A DNA stretch of 64,000 nucleotides from Ilex aquifolium (GCA_951799425.1 OX637394.1:8629501-8693500), one strand, 5' to 3'; shown: positions 32,040 to 45,099, counted from the stretch's first letter. The notes: generated by a model from the letters alone, not told the origin. Made by a program: numbers and translations.

Positions 32040-33720
32040 AAAAGTCATGCCAAGATTGAAAAGCACACTTGGGTCACCATTGGAACCCGATGTACAACAA
32101 GAAGATTCGGATCCAAACTATCGCGTATCATTTCCCTTCGGAAGCGATATCCGGGTGGATATCTACGAAGCCAGGATGAACAGTAAGAGGATAGGATCTC
32201 TTCTGCCAGTTTCAACCCGGAAGATGGTGAGAACCGGCATGAGGATCCGCAGGTAGGATCCCTCCGTACCGAGGAGGACACTCGTACCCTCACAAAGTTG
32301 GTTCAGTCATTGCAAGATCACCAAGATGCGCACAACGAAATGTTCAGATCATATGCAAGGGAGAAGGCCTTAAAGCAAGAGAATGAGGAACTAAAGCAAA
32401 AACTGAGGAAAGCCAGCGAAAGAGAGGACTCGGATCATGGAGATCGTCGTACCCGTAGGAGGCAACACAGGACACCAGACCAATGGGAAAAAAGGGAAAA
32501 AGATTCACAAAAAATTGGATATCGTAAAAGGATAAATCAGTCAGGCTGTCAGGAGAAAGAGTGGAAGCAATTTATCACAAATGAACTTGATAGTCAGTTA
32601 AAGCGACCGGAGCAGAAGTCAGCAAGGGATCTTGCACGGAGAGCAACCGGAGGATACGTCGGCAGAACAAAGCTTTCCCCGTTCACCAAATGGATAGATC
32701 AAGCTCGGATACCAAAAAAATTTGTTGTTCCAAGCTTTAAACTCTACGACGGAAAGACGGATCCCACCGCTCACATTTGTCATTACAGACAGTTGATGAC
32801 GGTGCGTAGAAAGAACGAGCCCCTACTCTGCACTATATTCCCTAGCAGCCTTGGGGAATTAGCAATGAAGCGGTTTGATGGGCTCGCAAGGAATTCAGTG
32901 GATAGCTAGGGTCAACTAGCCGAGCAATTCACAACTCGGTTTATAACTAGTAGCCGACAGCCTAAAGATGTTGAAGCACTACTGACATTAAGAAAGAAGA
33001 ATGTGGAGACGTTGCAGGAGTACGCACACAGGTATTGGGAAACGATGAACGAAGTGGAGGCGTGTAATCCTGAAATAACGGTTGCATCGTTTAAAATTAG
33101 ACTACCGAAGGAGAATCTGCTGTACCAATCACTGACAAGAAGACCAGCAACGAGTATGGAGGAGCTTATGGCAAGAGTCGAGAAGTATGCCAAGGTGGAT
33201 GATGACCTTGGTAGGGATATGGGAAAAGGGCAGCCATGCAAGAAACAATTTGGTAAAGATAAGTCGGGACACCCAACTCGAGAGGGGGGAAAAAACAAGG
33301 AGAAAGAAGGTTTCCCCTCAAAATTCCCGTACATGGGAGTCAGTATAGTGTTCAAAGAACCGATTTACAAGATTCTATTCCAAATCAAGGGAAAACCCTA
33401 TTTCAAGTGGTCAAACAAGTTTGGAGGAGATCCAGCCAGGAGGAACCCAAATTTCAAATGCTCCTACCATCGGGACATAGGACACATGATCAAGAACTGC
33501 CGCTCCCTAAAGCAACATTTGAAGGAACTGGTCCAGGCAGGACACCTCTCGCAGTTCATCGAAAATGGGGGAAGAAACAGCACTAGCATCGCTGACCTCT
33601 CCCATGATCGACCTACCCCCACAGGAATCATCGATGTTATACACGCGACAATCTCGCACATGTTGACGAACAACTCAGCTAGGGCCTACATTAAATTGGT
33701 TGCCCAGGCCCGATAAGTTT
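32040..33720 (+). pseudogene. Gag region of the Tat element (fossil)
   Basis: The region encodes a charged coiled-coil-like part and the retrotransposon gag core. Toward the end comes a zinc-knuckle-like CSYHRDIGHMIKNC, typical of this lineage. Treated as a broken remnant. Confidence 0.75.
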
Positions 33721-33799
33721 ATCAACAAAGGTCGAGCCGCGAGCCGGTGATAAGAGATCAAAGATAGATGGGTCACCTGGAAAAATTAGTATCTCTAAG

Positions 33800-36690
33800 C
33801 AAGACTTGATAGGGGTACACCAACCGCATAATGATGCCCTCGTGCAAACCATCCGAATTGCCAATTTTGATGTCAGAAGGGTGCTAATCGACCAGGGAAA
33901 CTCCTCGAAGATTATCTATTTCAACCTCTTTAGGAAACTAAGCTTGAAGGAAGAAGACCTGGTAGCATCTAACACTCCTCTGGTAGGCTTCAGCGGCAAA
34001 ATGGTAATACCAAAAGGAAAAATCACGTTTCCGGTCCAGCTAGGGCTTATTAGGACGATGACTGAATTTTTAGTCGTCGATGCGAAATCAGGCTATAATG
34101 CCATCATGGGGCGTACGTGGCTACATGAGATAAAGGCAGTCCCCTCAATCTATCACCAGATGCTCAGGTTCCCAACAACTGATGGAGTTATTGACATACG
34201 CGGGGATCAGGTCAGTTCGCACACCTGCCTCCTTGCCTCAGTCAAAGGGAAAGCGGAAGCTGATGTCCATGAGGGAACGCCAGTTCAAAAAATTGAGAGA
34301 TAGCAATTAAAGAAGCGGCTCGCCAGGGAGGCCACCGATGCCGAGCAGACATCCCGTACTGTGGAAGACCTAATAAAAGAGTGCATAGATAACAACATCG
34401 AAATGTATTTTTTGTTAGGATCCTCATTAACCACAGAAGAACGTGCAAATGTAATCTCGTTGCTACATGAGTATATTGATGTATTCGCCTGGGGGGCAAA
34501 TGACATGTCGGGAGTACCTCCCGATATCATCTGCCATCACCTCAATGTTGATCTAAGTTTCAAACCGGTCAAGAAAAAACAGAGGCGGTCGGCTCCACAG
34601 CACAAGGATGCGGTAAAGGAAGAAGTGAAAAGACTTCTAGAAGCCTGAATCATCAAAGAAGTACAGTACCCGACTTGGCTATAAAAAACAGTTGTGGTAA
34701 AGAAGAAGACAAGAAAATGGAGGGTGTGCGTAGATTTTACCGACCTAAATAAAGCGTGTCCTAAAGACTGTTTTCCATTGCCCAAGATCGACTAATTGGT
34801 TTATGCAATTGTAGGACACAAAAGGATGAGCTTTCTCGACACATATCAGGGTTATCTCCAAATCCACCTCGCCGAACAGGATCAGGAAAAAACGGCGTTT
34901 ATAACCCCAGAAAGCATTTATTGTTACATGGTAATGCCATTTGAGTTAAAAAATGTTGGGGCAATATATCACAAGTTGGACACAAAAATGTTTTCAGATA
35001 TAATCAACGATTTTATGGAAGTCTACATTGATGATATGGTAGTGATAAGCCGAGCAGAACGTGATCACATCGCCGACCTCAAAAGAACTTTCGGAGTCTT
35101 ACGCAAATTCGGAATGAAGTTGAATGCTTCGAAGTGTGCATTTGGGGTCGGGGTAGGAAAATTTCTAGGCTTCATGGTTACCCACCGGGGAATTGAGGCA
35201 AACCCGGACCAGATCACAACGCTAACCCACCTGGAACAACCCAAAACGATAAAAGAAGTTCAGAGGTTAACGGGAATGGCTGCAGCACTAGGAAGGTTCA
35301 TCTCCCGCGCCTCTGACAAGTGCTAACCTTTCTTTTAGGCAATTAAAAGGAAAACTAGCCCACCCTGGGATCAAGAGTGCGAGGAAATTTTTAATGATCT
35401 GAAGGCCTATCTGGCATCGTCACCACTCTTGGCAACGCCTTCCCCAGGAGAGCGATTGTTACTGTATCCAGCAGTGTCCGAGCACGCAATCAACGGTGCT
35501 CTGATGAAAATTCACAAAAGGGGTTAAATCCGATCTATTATGTAAGTAAGATGATCCATGATGCAGAGACGAGGTACCTACCGCGAGAAAAGCTCGTTCT
35601 TGCACTAGTCAATATAGCTCGAAAATTGCGACACTATTTCCAGGCACACACTATAGTGGTACTCACAGACCAGCCTCTTAAAGCTTTGTTCCGAAAAGCC
35701 GACCTGTTTGGGAGAATCTCTAAATGGGCCATCGAACTGGGTGAGTTCAACATCCTCTTCGAGCCGCGAACTGCAATAAAGGGTCAGGTCATTGTTGATT
35801 TCATTGCCGACGTCTCTCATAGGGAACAAGAAGAAATGCCAGCCCCTCCCCAGGGAGGAGGATCAGATACAGAGCAGGAATGAAGTTTATTTGTCGATTG
35901 AGCTTCAAACTACAAAGGAGCAGGAGTAGGTATCGCACTAGAAAGTCCAGAAGGGGATATAGTTGAGAAAGCGATGAGGCTCGGCTTTCAGGCCTCAAAC
36001 AACGAGGCAGAGTACGAAAGCCTTGTTAGTTGGCTTGAAGTTAGCAATTGCTTTGAACATCATGAAGATCAAAATATTCTTCGACTCACAACTCATAGTA
36101 AACCAGATTCTGTGAGAGTACTTAGCAAAGGATGAGAGAATGATTTCGTAGTACGAGCTCGCGAAGAAAGAGCTCGGCCAGATCCCAGACTATTCCATCA
36201 GTCAGGTCGGCCGTTCAAAGAATACACACGCAGACACACTGACATCTTTGGCCTCGGCAAGAACCATCTCAGTAGATTACTTGGCTGTGCCAAGTATCGC
36301 ATCGTCGGAAGAATCAGAGGTGCATATGAGTGAGGAAAAATCGAGCATGATGGACGAAATCATTGATTATCTCAAAAATGGGCACCTTCTTGAAAATAAG
36401 AAGGAAGCACACCAATTACGACTCAAATCTGCTAGGTTTTGGTTGTCACCCGAGTAGAAGCTTTACATACGCTATATTTCTGGACCATACTTAAGGTGCG
36501 TTCACCCAGACCTGGTACAAGACTTCTTCTTTGAGATCCATGAAGGAACCTGTGGCGCGCATACATGAGGACGGTCGCTTGCACACAGAGCCTTGTCTTA
36601 GGGATATTGGTGGCCCTACATGCAGAAAGACGCCCAGCAGTTTGTTAAGAGATGTGTGAAATGTCAATTATTTTTCCCTATCCCCAGGCA
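33800..36690 (+). pseudogene. Pol region: protease, reverse transcriptase, RNase H and extra RNase H (fossil)
   Basis: Successive domains are recognised: an aspartic-protease-like domain (~33.8-34.3 kb), reverse transcriptase with YIDDMVV (~34.4-35.3 kb), Ty3-type RNase H (~35.4-35.9 kb), and a second RNase H (~35.9-36.3 kb) before the start of integrase. The second RNase H is a known mark of the Tat lineage. The region is broken. Confidence 0.75.
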
Positions 36691-36693
36691 GCC

Positions 36694-38759
36694 TGATTAA
36701 CCATCAAAAATACTATTTTATTATATTTAATAATTTATTAATTGCATATTATTTGTGATTAAATGTGTTAAATTCCTTGATTTTCTAATTTAATACTTTT
36801 TCTAGTTGTTTGATTTATTTTGCAGGTAAATTGGTTGATTTAAAATAATAATGGATAAGACAATTGAAACAATCACCAGAGGAAGAATCATAATTGATAA
36901 GGATTGAAAATTCAAGATTGAGATAGGATGACTTGAAGATAAATCAACAATTTAATCCTTATAAGAGTCCAAGTTTGAAGAAAACTCAATTAAAGTTGGA
37001 TTGAGAAAGTATCATAGAAGATAAGGATTTGACACGTCTTCAGTATTTTGGTCATAACTTTTGACTCCAATATCCGATTGACCTGATTTTTGCTGGTTTG
37101 GAAAGAAGATTTCAAGGGCTACAAAAGTATATTTCACTACAATTTCGTAATTGAACCTCTAAATATGTAAAATCCAAGCTTGATGTCTGAACAGATTTTG
37201 TATGCGCGGCCCCAAGATTTTATGCACGGGATTTAATCTTAAAAGACTTCTTTTTGGAAAGGAATTCCTCCCAAGCTATGAAGCACGGATACGGATACGG
37301 GTATGGTACGATACGGATACGGCGATACGACAAAATCTAAAAAATGAGGATACATGTACGGTCAAGATACGACTATAATAAAAAATATTTAATATTTTTA
37401 TTATTTTCAATCAGCATAATACTTATATATTTTGGTAGTTCTTTAACACAATAAGGAAAATTAGTAATTTTTTTTAGTTTGAAGAAAATATATATCGTAC
37501 CACTATGGTATATTCACAAAGTGAAGTGATTAATTAAAGAATCAAAGCTAACATTTACCGAGTTGGTTTATTTAGAAGTAATTTTTGCTAAAACTATAAT
37601 GTAATAGATTTATTTTATGCTCTTTTGACATGTAATTGTAGATAATGCTTAAAAAATATTCATATGCATTCGAAGTAGTATGAATTTTTGTAAATGTATT
37701 GTATGGTATGTGAATTCGAAAGAAAATGTTAAAAATTCAACTCAAAAATTATATATATTACTTGAACACAAAAGTATCCGTGAAGTATCCTAATATTTAA
37801 TAATTATCGGATACGTAGGAGGTGTATCCGATACGTATCCTCGAATATCCGACGAGTATCGTATCCGATAAAGTATCCGATACGGATACGCCGACCTCAA
37901 CGAAGTATCCATGTTTCATAGCTCCCAAGCCAACTGTATATATTCTACTTGTACCTAGGATTTATTTGAGTATAAATAAAGGCTCTCATCTATTGAGAGG
38001 GAGGATTAGGATTATTATTCTCTTCCCATCTTTTCTTTTCTAATTTTTGTTCTAAGTTCTATGGCTTGCTAAAAGTCCAACTAAAGTTAGGGGAGATACT
38101 TTCAATGAAGCACGATACTTATTATTGATTCAATGTTCTTTTTAATGCATGATTTATTCTTTTAATTTAATTCTTGTCTTCTAGTAAAAATTTTGCTCTG
38201 TATAATTTCTTGATTTGTTGTGTCATGTACATCGAATGCTTGAGATTCCCTACAAGTCAAATAATTGGTTATTTCATGCTTGAATTAATTAATTTCTTAT
38301 AAGATAGTTGATTTATTATTTACAATAAAATAAGGTTTACTTGTTAGAAAACTTGATTTATCGTAGACTCCGGGCACGGTGAATGCTTGTGATCTACAAG
38401 TAAATTTTTATATTTGCTCAGATAATTCATTAATTATAACTTTTGATGTTTTCATATTATCACCGCTAAATATTCCGATTGGGATCACTCCTCAGTTGAT
38501 TCTCAATTGAGTTCGAAAACTGGATCATTAATACTTACTGTATGAATTTGAAAGGGTATCTCCGATACTTTAGTATTTTCAATTATTGTTTTAAAACCAA
38601 ATTTCAAAATATCTACAACAATTTTTTTCAAGGAAATTTTCTTTTATTTTTCTTTGTGTTCTAAGTTTTCACAATTCTCTGTTGGTCGACCTCGGATTCC
38701 AGAGAAATTTATTATTTCGCACAACCTGCACTTGGGTAATCAATTCTAAAGTTGTAACA
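36694..38759. mobile_element. Solo LTR nested in the Tat element
   Basis: TGATTAACCATC...GTTGTAACA flanked by a perfect CAGCC duplication (36689-36693 and 38760-38764), sitting inside the integrase region. It is about 1.4 kb after subtracting a nested hAT MITE. No internal coding or second LTR is present, so it is a solo LTR formed by LTR-LTR recombination. Its family is not identified. Confidence 0.75.
37276..37921. mobile_element. hAT-type MITE nested in the solo LTR
   Basis: Imperfect TIRs CTATGAAGCACGGATAC and (reverse strand) CTATGAAACATGGATAC, with a perfect 8-bp duplication CTCCCAAG (37268-37275 and 37922-37929), the hAT target size. Subterminal GGATACGG/CCGATACG repeats flank an AT-rich core. 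646 bp, non-coding. Confidence 0.85.
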
Positions 38760-38769
38760 CAGCCCGCAG

Positions 38770-39860
38770 GGGATTTAATCATTAACGAGCTCTTGACCCT
38801 TCGCTCAATGGGGACTCGACATAGTGGGCCCATTACCTCGGGCACTGGAAAATAAGAGGTTTTTATTAGTAGCTACCGACTATTTCATGAATGGGTTGAG
38901 GCAGAACCTTTGGCCAATATAAGGGATACGAATACCAGAAAATTTGTATGGAAGAATATCATTACCCGGTTTGACATCCAGTAGTCCTTATATCTGATAA
39001 TGGGACTCAGTTTGAAAGCGGCCCTTTCAGAGCTTTCTGCCAGCAATATGGAATTCAGAATTGGTTTGCTGATCTCCAAAGTAATGGACAGTAAAGGGGC
39101 ATAAAATCATGCCACGTGTAAACAATCACGCAGGAGCCACGTGAGGGTTTAGGCTCTGCCAGAACCGAATTGAACTGCTTAAATCGATAGTATGACCGAG
39201 CAGAAGGATCTGGCCGCATCAAGATAAGAACTGAACAGCGTAATCGCTGCCTACGTTTAAGGGATTCAGCTGTACAAGCTAGGTAAATCCAACAACTCAT
39301 GAGTTGAGATCAAGGGAACATTAGAGAGATCTTGGGAAGAACAAACAAACTCCTGGATTGGAGGAAAATGTGCCATCTTCTTCCCTAGAAAGAGGGATCA
39401 CTGGAGTCTATATAAGTTAGCAAGGATGAATAGTGAAAGGTACATTGAAACCCCATTTGCACTCGCATACGGCATGGAGGCTGTCATACCACTAGAAATA
39501 GGATTACCAACGCTCAAGACAACTTTAGCAGCGACTGACAACAATAGCTCGACCATCAGCCAAGGGCTCGACTTTCTTGAAGAAAAAAGGGAGGCAACAG
39601 CCGTTCGGATTGCTGTCTATCAGCAACAAATGACTCGGTCTTGTAACAAAAAAGTCGGCCCTAGGACATTTACGCTCGGGGACTTAGTTCTCAGACAGGT
39701 TATGGGAGCTACCAAAGAATCAACCCATGGAAAGCTGGGGCTAACTAGGAGGGACCCTATAAGATAGCTCGGGTCGTTGAAAATGGGTCTTATGAGATTG
39801 AGACCATGGATCAGAAGCAAATACCCATGCAATGGAAGGTAGCTAATCTATGAAAGTTCT
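38770..39860 (+). pseudogene. Remaining integrase region of the Tat element (fossil)
   Basis: Integrase core sequence (for example VLISDNGTQFESGPF-type text near 38.97-39.05 kb) and its C-terminal part (ETPFALAYGMEAVIPLEIG near 39.45 kb) lie on either side of an internal LTR piece. Broken. Confidence 0.7.
39090..39441 (+). repeat. Internal partial LTR copy inside the integrase region
   Basis: The text from AAAGGGGCATAAAATCATGCC to GCAAGGATGAATAGTGAAAGGTA closely matches the first ~350 bases of both outer LTRs. It is a third, partial LTR in the same orientation in the middle of pol. Confidence 0.85.
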
Positions 39861-40248
39861 ATTTTTGAAGTGCCTTCATGAACAGAACCTCCGAAGTACC
39901 TTCGGAAAAGAAGAGGTGCCCCCTGCCATTATTTCGGTTAATAATTCCTTGAACAGAATAGTCATTCTCGTATGGAGAGGGAGATTCATTTATAATAATA
40001 TTGTGTTTTTCAAACACTTATTTACTATTTATCATCCTACTGCTAAGGCGGGGAGGCAAAAAACCTAGTAGAGGCGTAGGCTTAAATCAGTCGTAGCCAC
40101 CTGATCTGATCTAGGCCCATGGTTAGGCATGATGATGTAAACCAAACGGGCAATGGTATGAGTCCGATTTGATTGGTAGGTCGGTGCGAAGGAAAAAATT
40201 GCAAGTAAAGGCCCAGGAGGGCCGATTTCTTTGCAAAACTCCGTAGAA

Positions 40249-40735
40249 GTCCCTAGCATATATGCTTGGGACCTAGCTCTAGAAAAGGGCCGAATAGGGC
40301 CAAAACTTCTTAGAGCCAATTAAATGAATTTTTTTCTAAGTAAAAATGTCCCTAGCAGATATGCTTGGGACCTAGCTCTAGAGAAGGGCCGAACAGGGCC
40401 AAAACTTCTTAGAGCCAATTAAATGAGATTTTTTCTAAGTAAAAATGTCCCTAGCAGATATGTTTGGGACCTAGCTCTAGATAAGGGTCAAACAGGCCAA
40501 AACTTCTTAGAACCAATTAAATGAATTTTTTCTAAGTGAAAATGTCCCTAGCAGATATGCTTGGGACCTAGCTCTAGAGAAGGGCCGAACAGGGCCAAAA
40601 ATTCTTAGAGCCAATTAAATGAGATTTTTTCTAAGTAAAAATGTCCCTAGCGGATATGCTTGGGACCTAGCTCTGCAAGAAAGGTCGCGTAGGGCCAAGG
40701 CTTCTTGGAATGAAACTATTTAGTTAAACAGCAAA
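40249..40735 (+). repeat. Five tandem copies of a ~99-bp unit
   Basis: Units begin GTCCCTAGCAGATATG at 40249, 40348, 40447, 40544 and 40643 (spacing 97-99 bp), each followed by CTTGGGACCTAGCTCTAGA and AAAACTTCTTAGAGCCAATT. Non-coding array between integrase and the antisense ORFs, a location where Tat elements often carry tandem repeats. Confidence 0.9.
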
Positions 40736-40837
40736 AATATGATAACATGGCATACAGAAAAATATACAAAGGGCTTATCAAAATAAAAAAGAAGTTTCTT
40801 TCATATGTGGTCAAAAAAAGGTTCCTCTTTACATGAA

Positions 40838-42960
40838 CTTTCAGGGGGCAGTAGGAGGGCCAGAAGAACTGGGCACAAAATGACGCAAGTAGAGATCAGA
40901 AGAAAGAGACACATCAACAGTCTTCAAAGCAGTAGCCCAACCTTTTGAAAAATATGTTCGCTTCAATGAAGGAATCTGTAAAACAAGGTCTCTCTCTACT
41001 TTCTCCATCCCTTGATCAAAAGCAGCATCTTCAAGATTCTTGACTTCAGCTTTGAACTTGTCAAACTCTTCCAGTATAGAGGAATGTTCAAGTTCAGTCT
41101 GGGATAGATCCACGCTAAGGGAGTTCTCTAAAGCCTTTAGTTCCTCCACTTCTTTTGCCAGCTTTTCATTCTCCTCTTTCAGGCTAAGGGATTAAGCTTG
41201 AAGAAGCAGCATTTCTTCGCAAAGCTTGGCGTATTCTTCGTCAACAGATTCTTTCTTGGCCAGGGCAGACATACGATCATGGATCGCCTCTTTCATAACC
41301 TTGTCTTTCCAAGCGATCTTGGCCCCTACTTCGTGCACCTTGTAAAGACCCTTTTAAAAAAATGAAAGAGAAATTTAAGTATGCAAGTTGAATCTAAAAG
41401 GAAAAAGGGGATCAAGATAAATACCAGAACCATCATCTGTTGGATGGATTGCAGAGCAATCTCATCATCTGAGGCCGCCTCATTCACAGCAAGATCGCGT
41501 GGTAAAATTACACCCCCTAGCAATCCCCACCGCTACATTCATGTCTTCGGCAGTCGAGTCTCGAATAGTTATTTCTTTGCCTTTCGCCTTCAGAATAGGA
41601 CAGAAGGCAGATTTTGACCGTTCAGGGGCAGGAGGAGACTCCATCTGCCTCTTCTTAGTCAATTGCTCCTCGGGTTCGACATCAGTTGGCCGAGGTGAAG
41701 AAGGAATAACTGGAGAAGCAGCAAGAATTTTGTCGGTAAGGGGCTCTGAAGGAGGAACCAAAGTCTCAGGATCGGTTGGAAGATCGGCAGTGGGAACCAC
41801 AGTCTCAAAATCAGTGGGTAAATTGGCATAAAGAACCGAAGCTTCAAGGTCAACTGGTAGATCGGCAGAAGGAGAGGCATGATTAGGAAGGAATGTCAGA
41901 TCGATTGATGGAATAGGTAAGAAAGATGCTTTGTTAGGTATAGGCAATGCTGAAAAAGTGGTTGTGCAAGGTTCGCTAGCATAAAGGAAACTAAGAAAAT
42001 TCTTTACTGGTTTGTTTCATCTAGAGGGAGTGGCAACTTTTGTCGAGAACGGGGGGTGGCTGCACGCTGGGCTTGAAGTTCGGCTCTGTCCTCGGCAAGC
42101 ATGGCATTGGCCCGATTAGGAATAGCGATGAATGAATGGTATGTAGGGGTATACCCTAGAAAGACATGAGCAGCTCAGCAAAAAAGGCTTTCATTATAGG
42201 ACCATACCTTCCTCAGGTCATCTATCTTCACCGAGCTCTCAGTTACTTTGCCCTTATAGTCTCTCCTAAATATAAAAGCAGAAGACCAAAGGGTATATAC
42301 TACGCATTGGGTAAAAAAAAAGGACTTGAAGACAAATGATCATATACCTGGCATGCCTTCTTCACATGGGCATCGGTAAGAGGGTGTATCCCCTGCCTTG
42401 TACTCCCAGTTCCCAGAGACGAAAATGATGTCACTTTCATGGCCTTTGTTTGAGTCTGAGAGATGGGTAACCAGGTATCTGTCTTTCCTTCTTACCACCA
42501 AATATAAGGTGTCACCAGCAGTCTTCAGAATATAACAAAAAAGGATTTCCCAGAGGCCTAGGTTGACGTTTAACAGGTTGTTCAAAGCAGCAACACCCAT
42601 AACAATCCTGAAAAAGTTGGGGCAGCACTGGATGGGGCAAAGCTTCATACCCAAGAGCACCCAAAGCAACAGAGGTTGCAATGAAAATCTCACCCACCTT
42701 CGGTTATAGCTCTCGTGTAAATAGGGATCGATTCCCTTGTTCCAACCAATGGTTCGTCATCACCAGCAACTCGAATTTGGAAGTCATCAGGAATGTTGTA
42801 CTTGTTCTTGAAAGCTGGGATGCCTTCTTTTGTAAGGGGGCCATTTGAAAGAGGAATGAATGAAGCATAACGTCAAGAAAGGAAGAAGAACAGGGTACAG
42901 AGGAAAGAAAGTTGAGGTGTCTTATACTACAAGAGGTGGGAAGCCAAAGGACAAGCATTT
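40838..42960 (-). pseudogene. Antisense accessory ORF region of the Tat element (fossil)
   Basis: Minus-strand open frames encode, from the 42.9 kb side, a stretch resembling the 'putative gypsy-type transposon' domain (PF04195-like; FSLQPLLLWVLLGMKLCPIQ and FFRIVMGVAALNNLL), a Pro/Asp-rich linker, and a charged coiled-coil near 40.9-41.1 kb. Antisense ORFs of this kind between integrase and the 3' LTR are known in Tat-lineage elements; their role is unclear. Broken. Confidence 0.6.
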
Positions 42961-43067
42961 AATGAGAAGAGACAATTGCGTGTCTTGAAGACCCAGACAA
43001 TGATGAACCTGAGGACATGAAACGCCTGTCAGAAAAATGACGGCTGACATGCGTTTCCTGGGGGCAA

Positions 43068-43594
43068 TGAAGGGGCATAAAATTATGCCACATGTAAACA
43101 ATCACGCAGGAGCCACGTGAGGGTTTAGGTTCTGCCAGAACTGAACCGAACTGCTTAGATCGGTAGTATAATCGAGTAGAAGGATCTAGCCGTATCAAGA
43201 TAAGAACTGAACAGAGTAATCGCTGCCTACGTTTAAGGGATTCAGCTATACCAGTTAGGTAAATCCAATAGCTCATGAGCTGAGATCAAGGGAGCGTTAG
43301 AGAGATCTTGGGAAGAACCAACAGACGATCCTAGATTGGAGGAAAATGTGTCATCTTCTTCCCCGGAAAGAGGGATCACTAGAGTCTATATAAGTCAGCA
43401 AGGATGAATAGTGAAAGGTACGTTGAATCCTTCCATAACACAATTCTTTTTTATTTTCATCTACTGACTTAAGCATCAGAGTGTCTTCGATCGAAGCACT
43501 TTGATCTTGGGCAGTTTGTTCGTTTTGCTGGAAGCTTGACTCGAGGAAGGATAATACTGTTCACAAAGGATAGAAGGAATTTTGTCCGCTTACA
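43068..43594 (+). repeat. 3' LTR of the Tat element
   Basis: 527 bp, TGAAGGGGCATAAAATTATGCC... to ...GTCCGCTTACA, preceded by a purine-rich CTGGGGGCAA and followed by ATTAC. Confidence 0.9.
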
Positions 43595-43599
43595 ATTAC

Positions 43600-44120
43600 A
43601 TATAGTTGCACCTTTTATGAAAAGCTACTAGCGAGTCTATAAATAGGTGATGTCTTGCACTTCCAAAATATACTACTGAACAATTTTTCTTTCTTACTAA
43701 AATTGCTCTCTCATTCTACTTCTCTCAATTATCCCAATTCTGAATTTTGTATTCAGTATTTATTCTATATCTCTCTCTGCATATTGCTACATTATCATTT
43801 CTTATTCGATTCAAGTATAAATACAAAATTGTGTTCATTGGAGTTCTGAATATTGCAGTGTTGCCTCTTCAGAAACAAAATTCGTTATATCTTGGAAGAT
43901 AGTTGTTTATCAATCTTAAGCACTGAGAGGGAGCAGAGGCAATTGCTTATCAATCTTAAGCACGCTGAGAGGAAATAAATCTGTTTTAAGGAAACTGTGA
44001 TTACACAGGACTCGAATTATTATTACTATTTTTGAATTTTTGGATTCGTATTATTATTGCAATTTTGCGTCACTGTAAGTGTCAGTTTTTATTTTTAACA
44101 TTATGTTTTTAATTAAATTG
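43600..44120 (+). repeat. LTR-like remnant right of the Tat insertion
   Basis: A TATA-like TCTATAAATAGGTG near 43637, then CT-rich leader-like sequence. Two near-copies of TTATCAATCTTAAGCAC follow at about 43906 and 43947, then AAGGAAACTGTGATTACACAGG. This resembles the R/U5 side of a Copia-type LTR, but no coding or second LTR was found. Confidence 0.4.
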
Positions 44121-44327
44121 TTTGCATGTAACAGTATACTTAGTAAATTTAAATTTTACTGCAGTAATTACTCCACATTAACTAATAGGCATTCTAGATG
44201 ATTCCATTGGGGAACTCATATTTCTACTATATGAACGCACTACTTCAAGCAAAACGTCCAAATCGAATAGAAGAGAAAAAAAAAAAGAAAACCTTCCATT
44301 AGAGAAGTTGAACATTATATGATGGGA

Positions 44328-45087
44328 TAGGGGTGTTTATGGGCCAGGTTACCTACGGGTCCCGTTACTCGGACCGAAAAAAATTTGGCCCAAAATCCAA
44401 TAGACTCGATAGTTGGCTCACCCGAGCCCAATATTCTTAAAAAAAGGGGCTTAAGTTTGCCCCCAAACCCATTACCCGGCCCAATAGCTCACTTGAAAAA
44501 ACTCGGCCCAAGAGCCCGCCCGCCAAGCCTAGTCAGCTCACCCTTCCTTTGAAAAAAAGTTATACTTTTAGACCATTAAATTTAAAACATTGAAATAAGT
44601 CTCCCAATGTCGGAATTTAAAATTTTAAAAATTTAGATACTATAATAATATATTATTTTCTTTTCTATGTATTAAGCATATAAGTTTTAAAGGGTAAAGT
44701 AATGCAAATGATAAATAAGTGAATAGGTGTCAACCCAGTTGGGATGTATTCATTCTATTGGATGTAGTCCTAATCAAAAATAAAATTATTCATTATTTAT
44801 TTTTATCCATTTTAACTCTACTTTTAATTCAAAAATATAATTTACACGAATATTAAGTTACAAAAATATTCAATATTTTTAAATGAAATTGTATATAAAA
44901 AAGCCCGTGAGCAGGCCCGCTCAATAGGCTCGCGGGTTGGGCTGCGGGTAACCTACCCCTACCTAAAACTCGGTCCGGCCCGTCCGATAACTCACTTGGG
45001 TAAGGGCTTGAGTTACACTACCCAGGCCCAGCCCAAAAACAATTTTGCGGGCCTAACCCGACCTTGCCCTGCCCATGGACATCCTTA
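44328..45087. mobile_element. hAT-type MITE (760 bp)
   Basis: Terminal repeats TAGGGGTGTTTATGGGC and (reverse strand) TAAGGATGTCCATGGGC. Flanks are TGATGGGA and TGATGGAA, an 8-bp duplication with one difference. Subterminal GGCCCG-rich text lies on both sides of an AT-rich core. Non-coding. Confidence 0.8.
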
Positions 45088-45099
45088 TGATGGAACATG

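Larger units (their letters stand above)
31492..43594 (+). mobile_element. Ty3/gypsy LTR retrotransposon, Tat lineage (fossil)
   Basis: About 12.1 kb with two LTRs (TG...CA) and a perfect 5-bp target duplication ATTAC (31487-31491 and 43595-43599). A primer-binding-site-like TGGCGTCGTCTGTGGGA follows the left LTR. Gag, protease, RT, RNase H, an additional RNase H and integrase regions follow in Ty3/gypsy order. A long 3' region carries a tandem repeat and antisense ORFs, which with the second RNase H points to Tat. The element is clearly broken (on the order of ten or more lesions) and holds a nested solo LTR. The LTRs differ by roughly 8-9% by eye, suggesting a few million years under commonly used plant rates. 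Confidence 0.9.

Noticed and set aside
40249-40735. CRISPR-like array
   Set aside because: The 99-bp units are contiguous with no spacers, in a plant retroelement; a plain tandem repeat.
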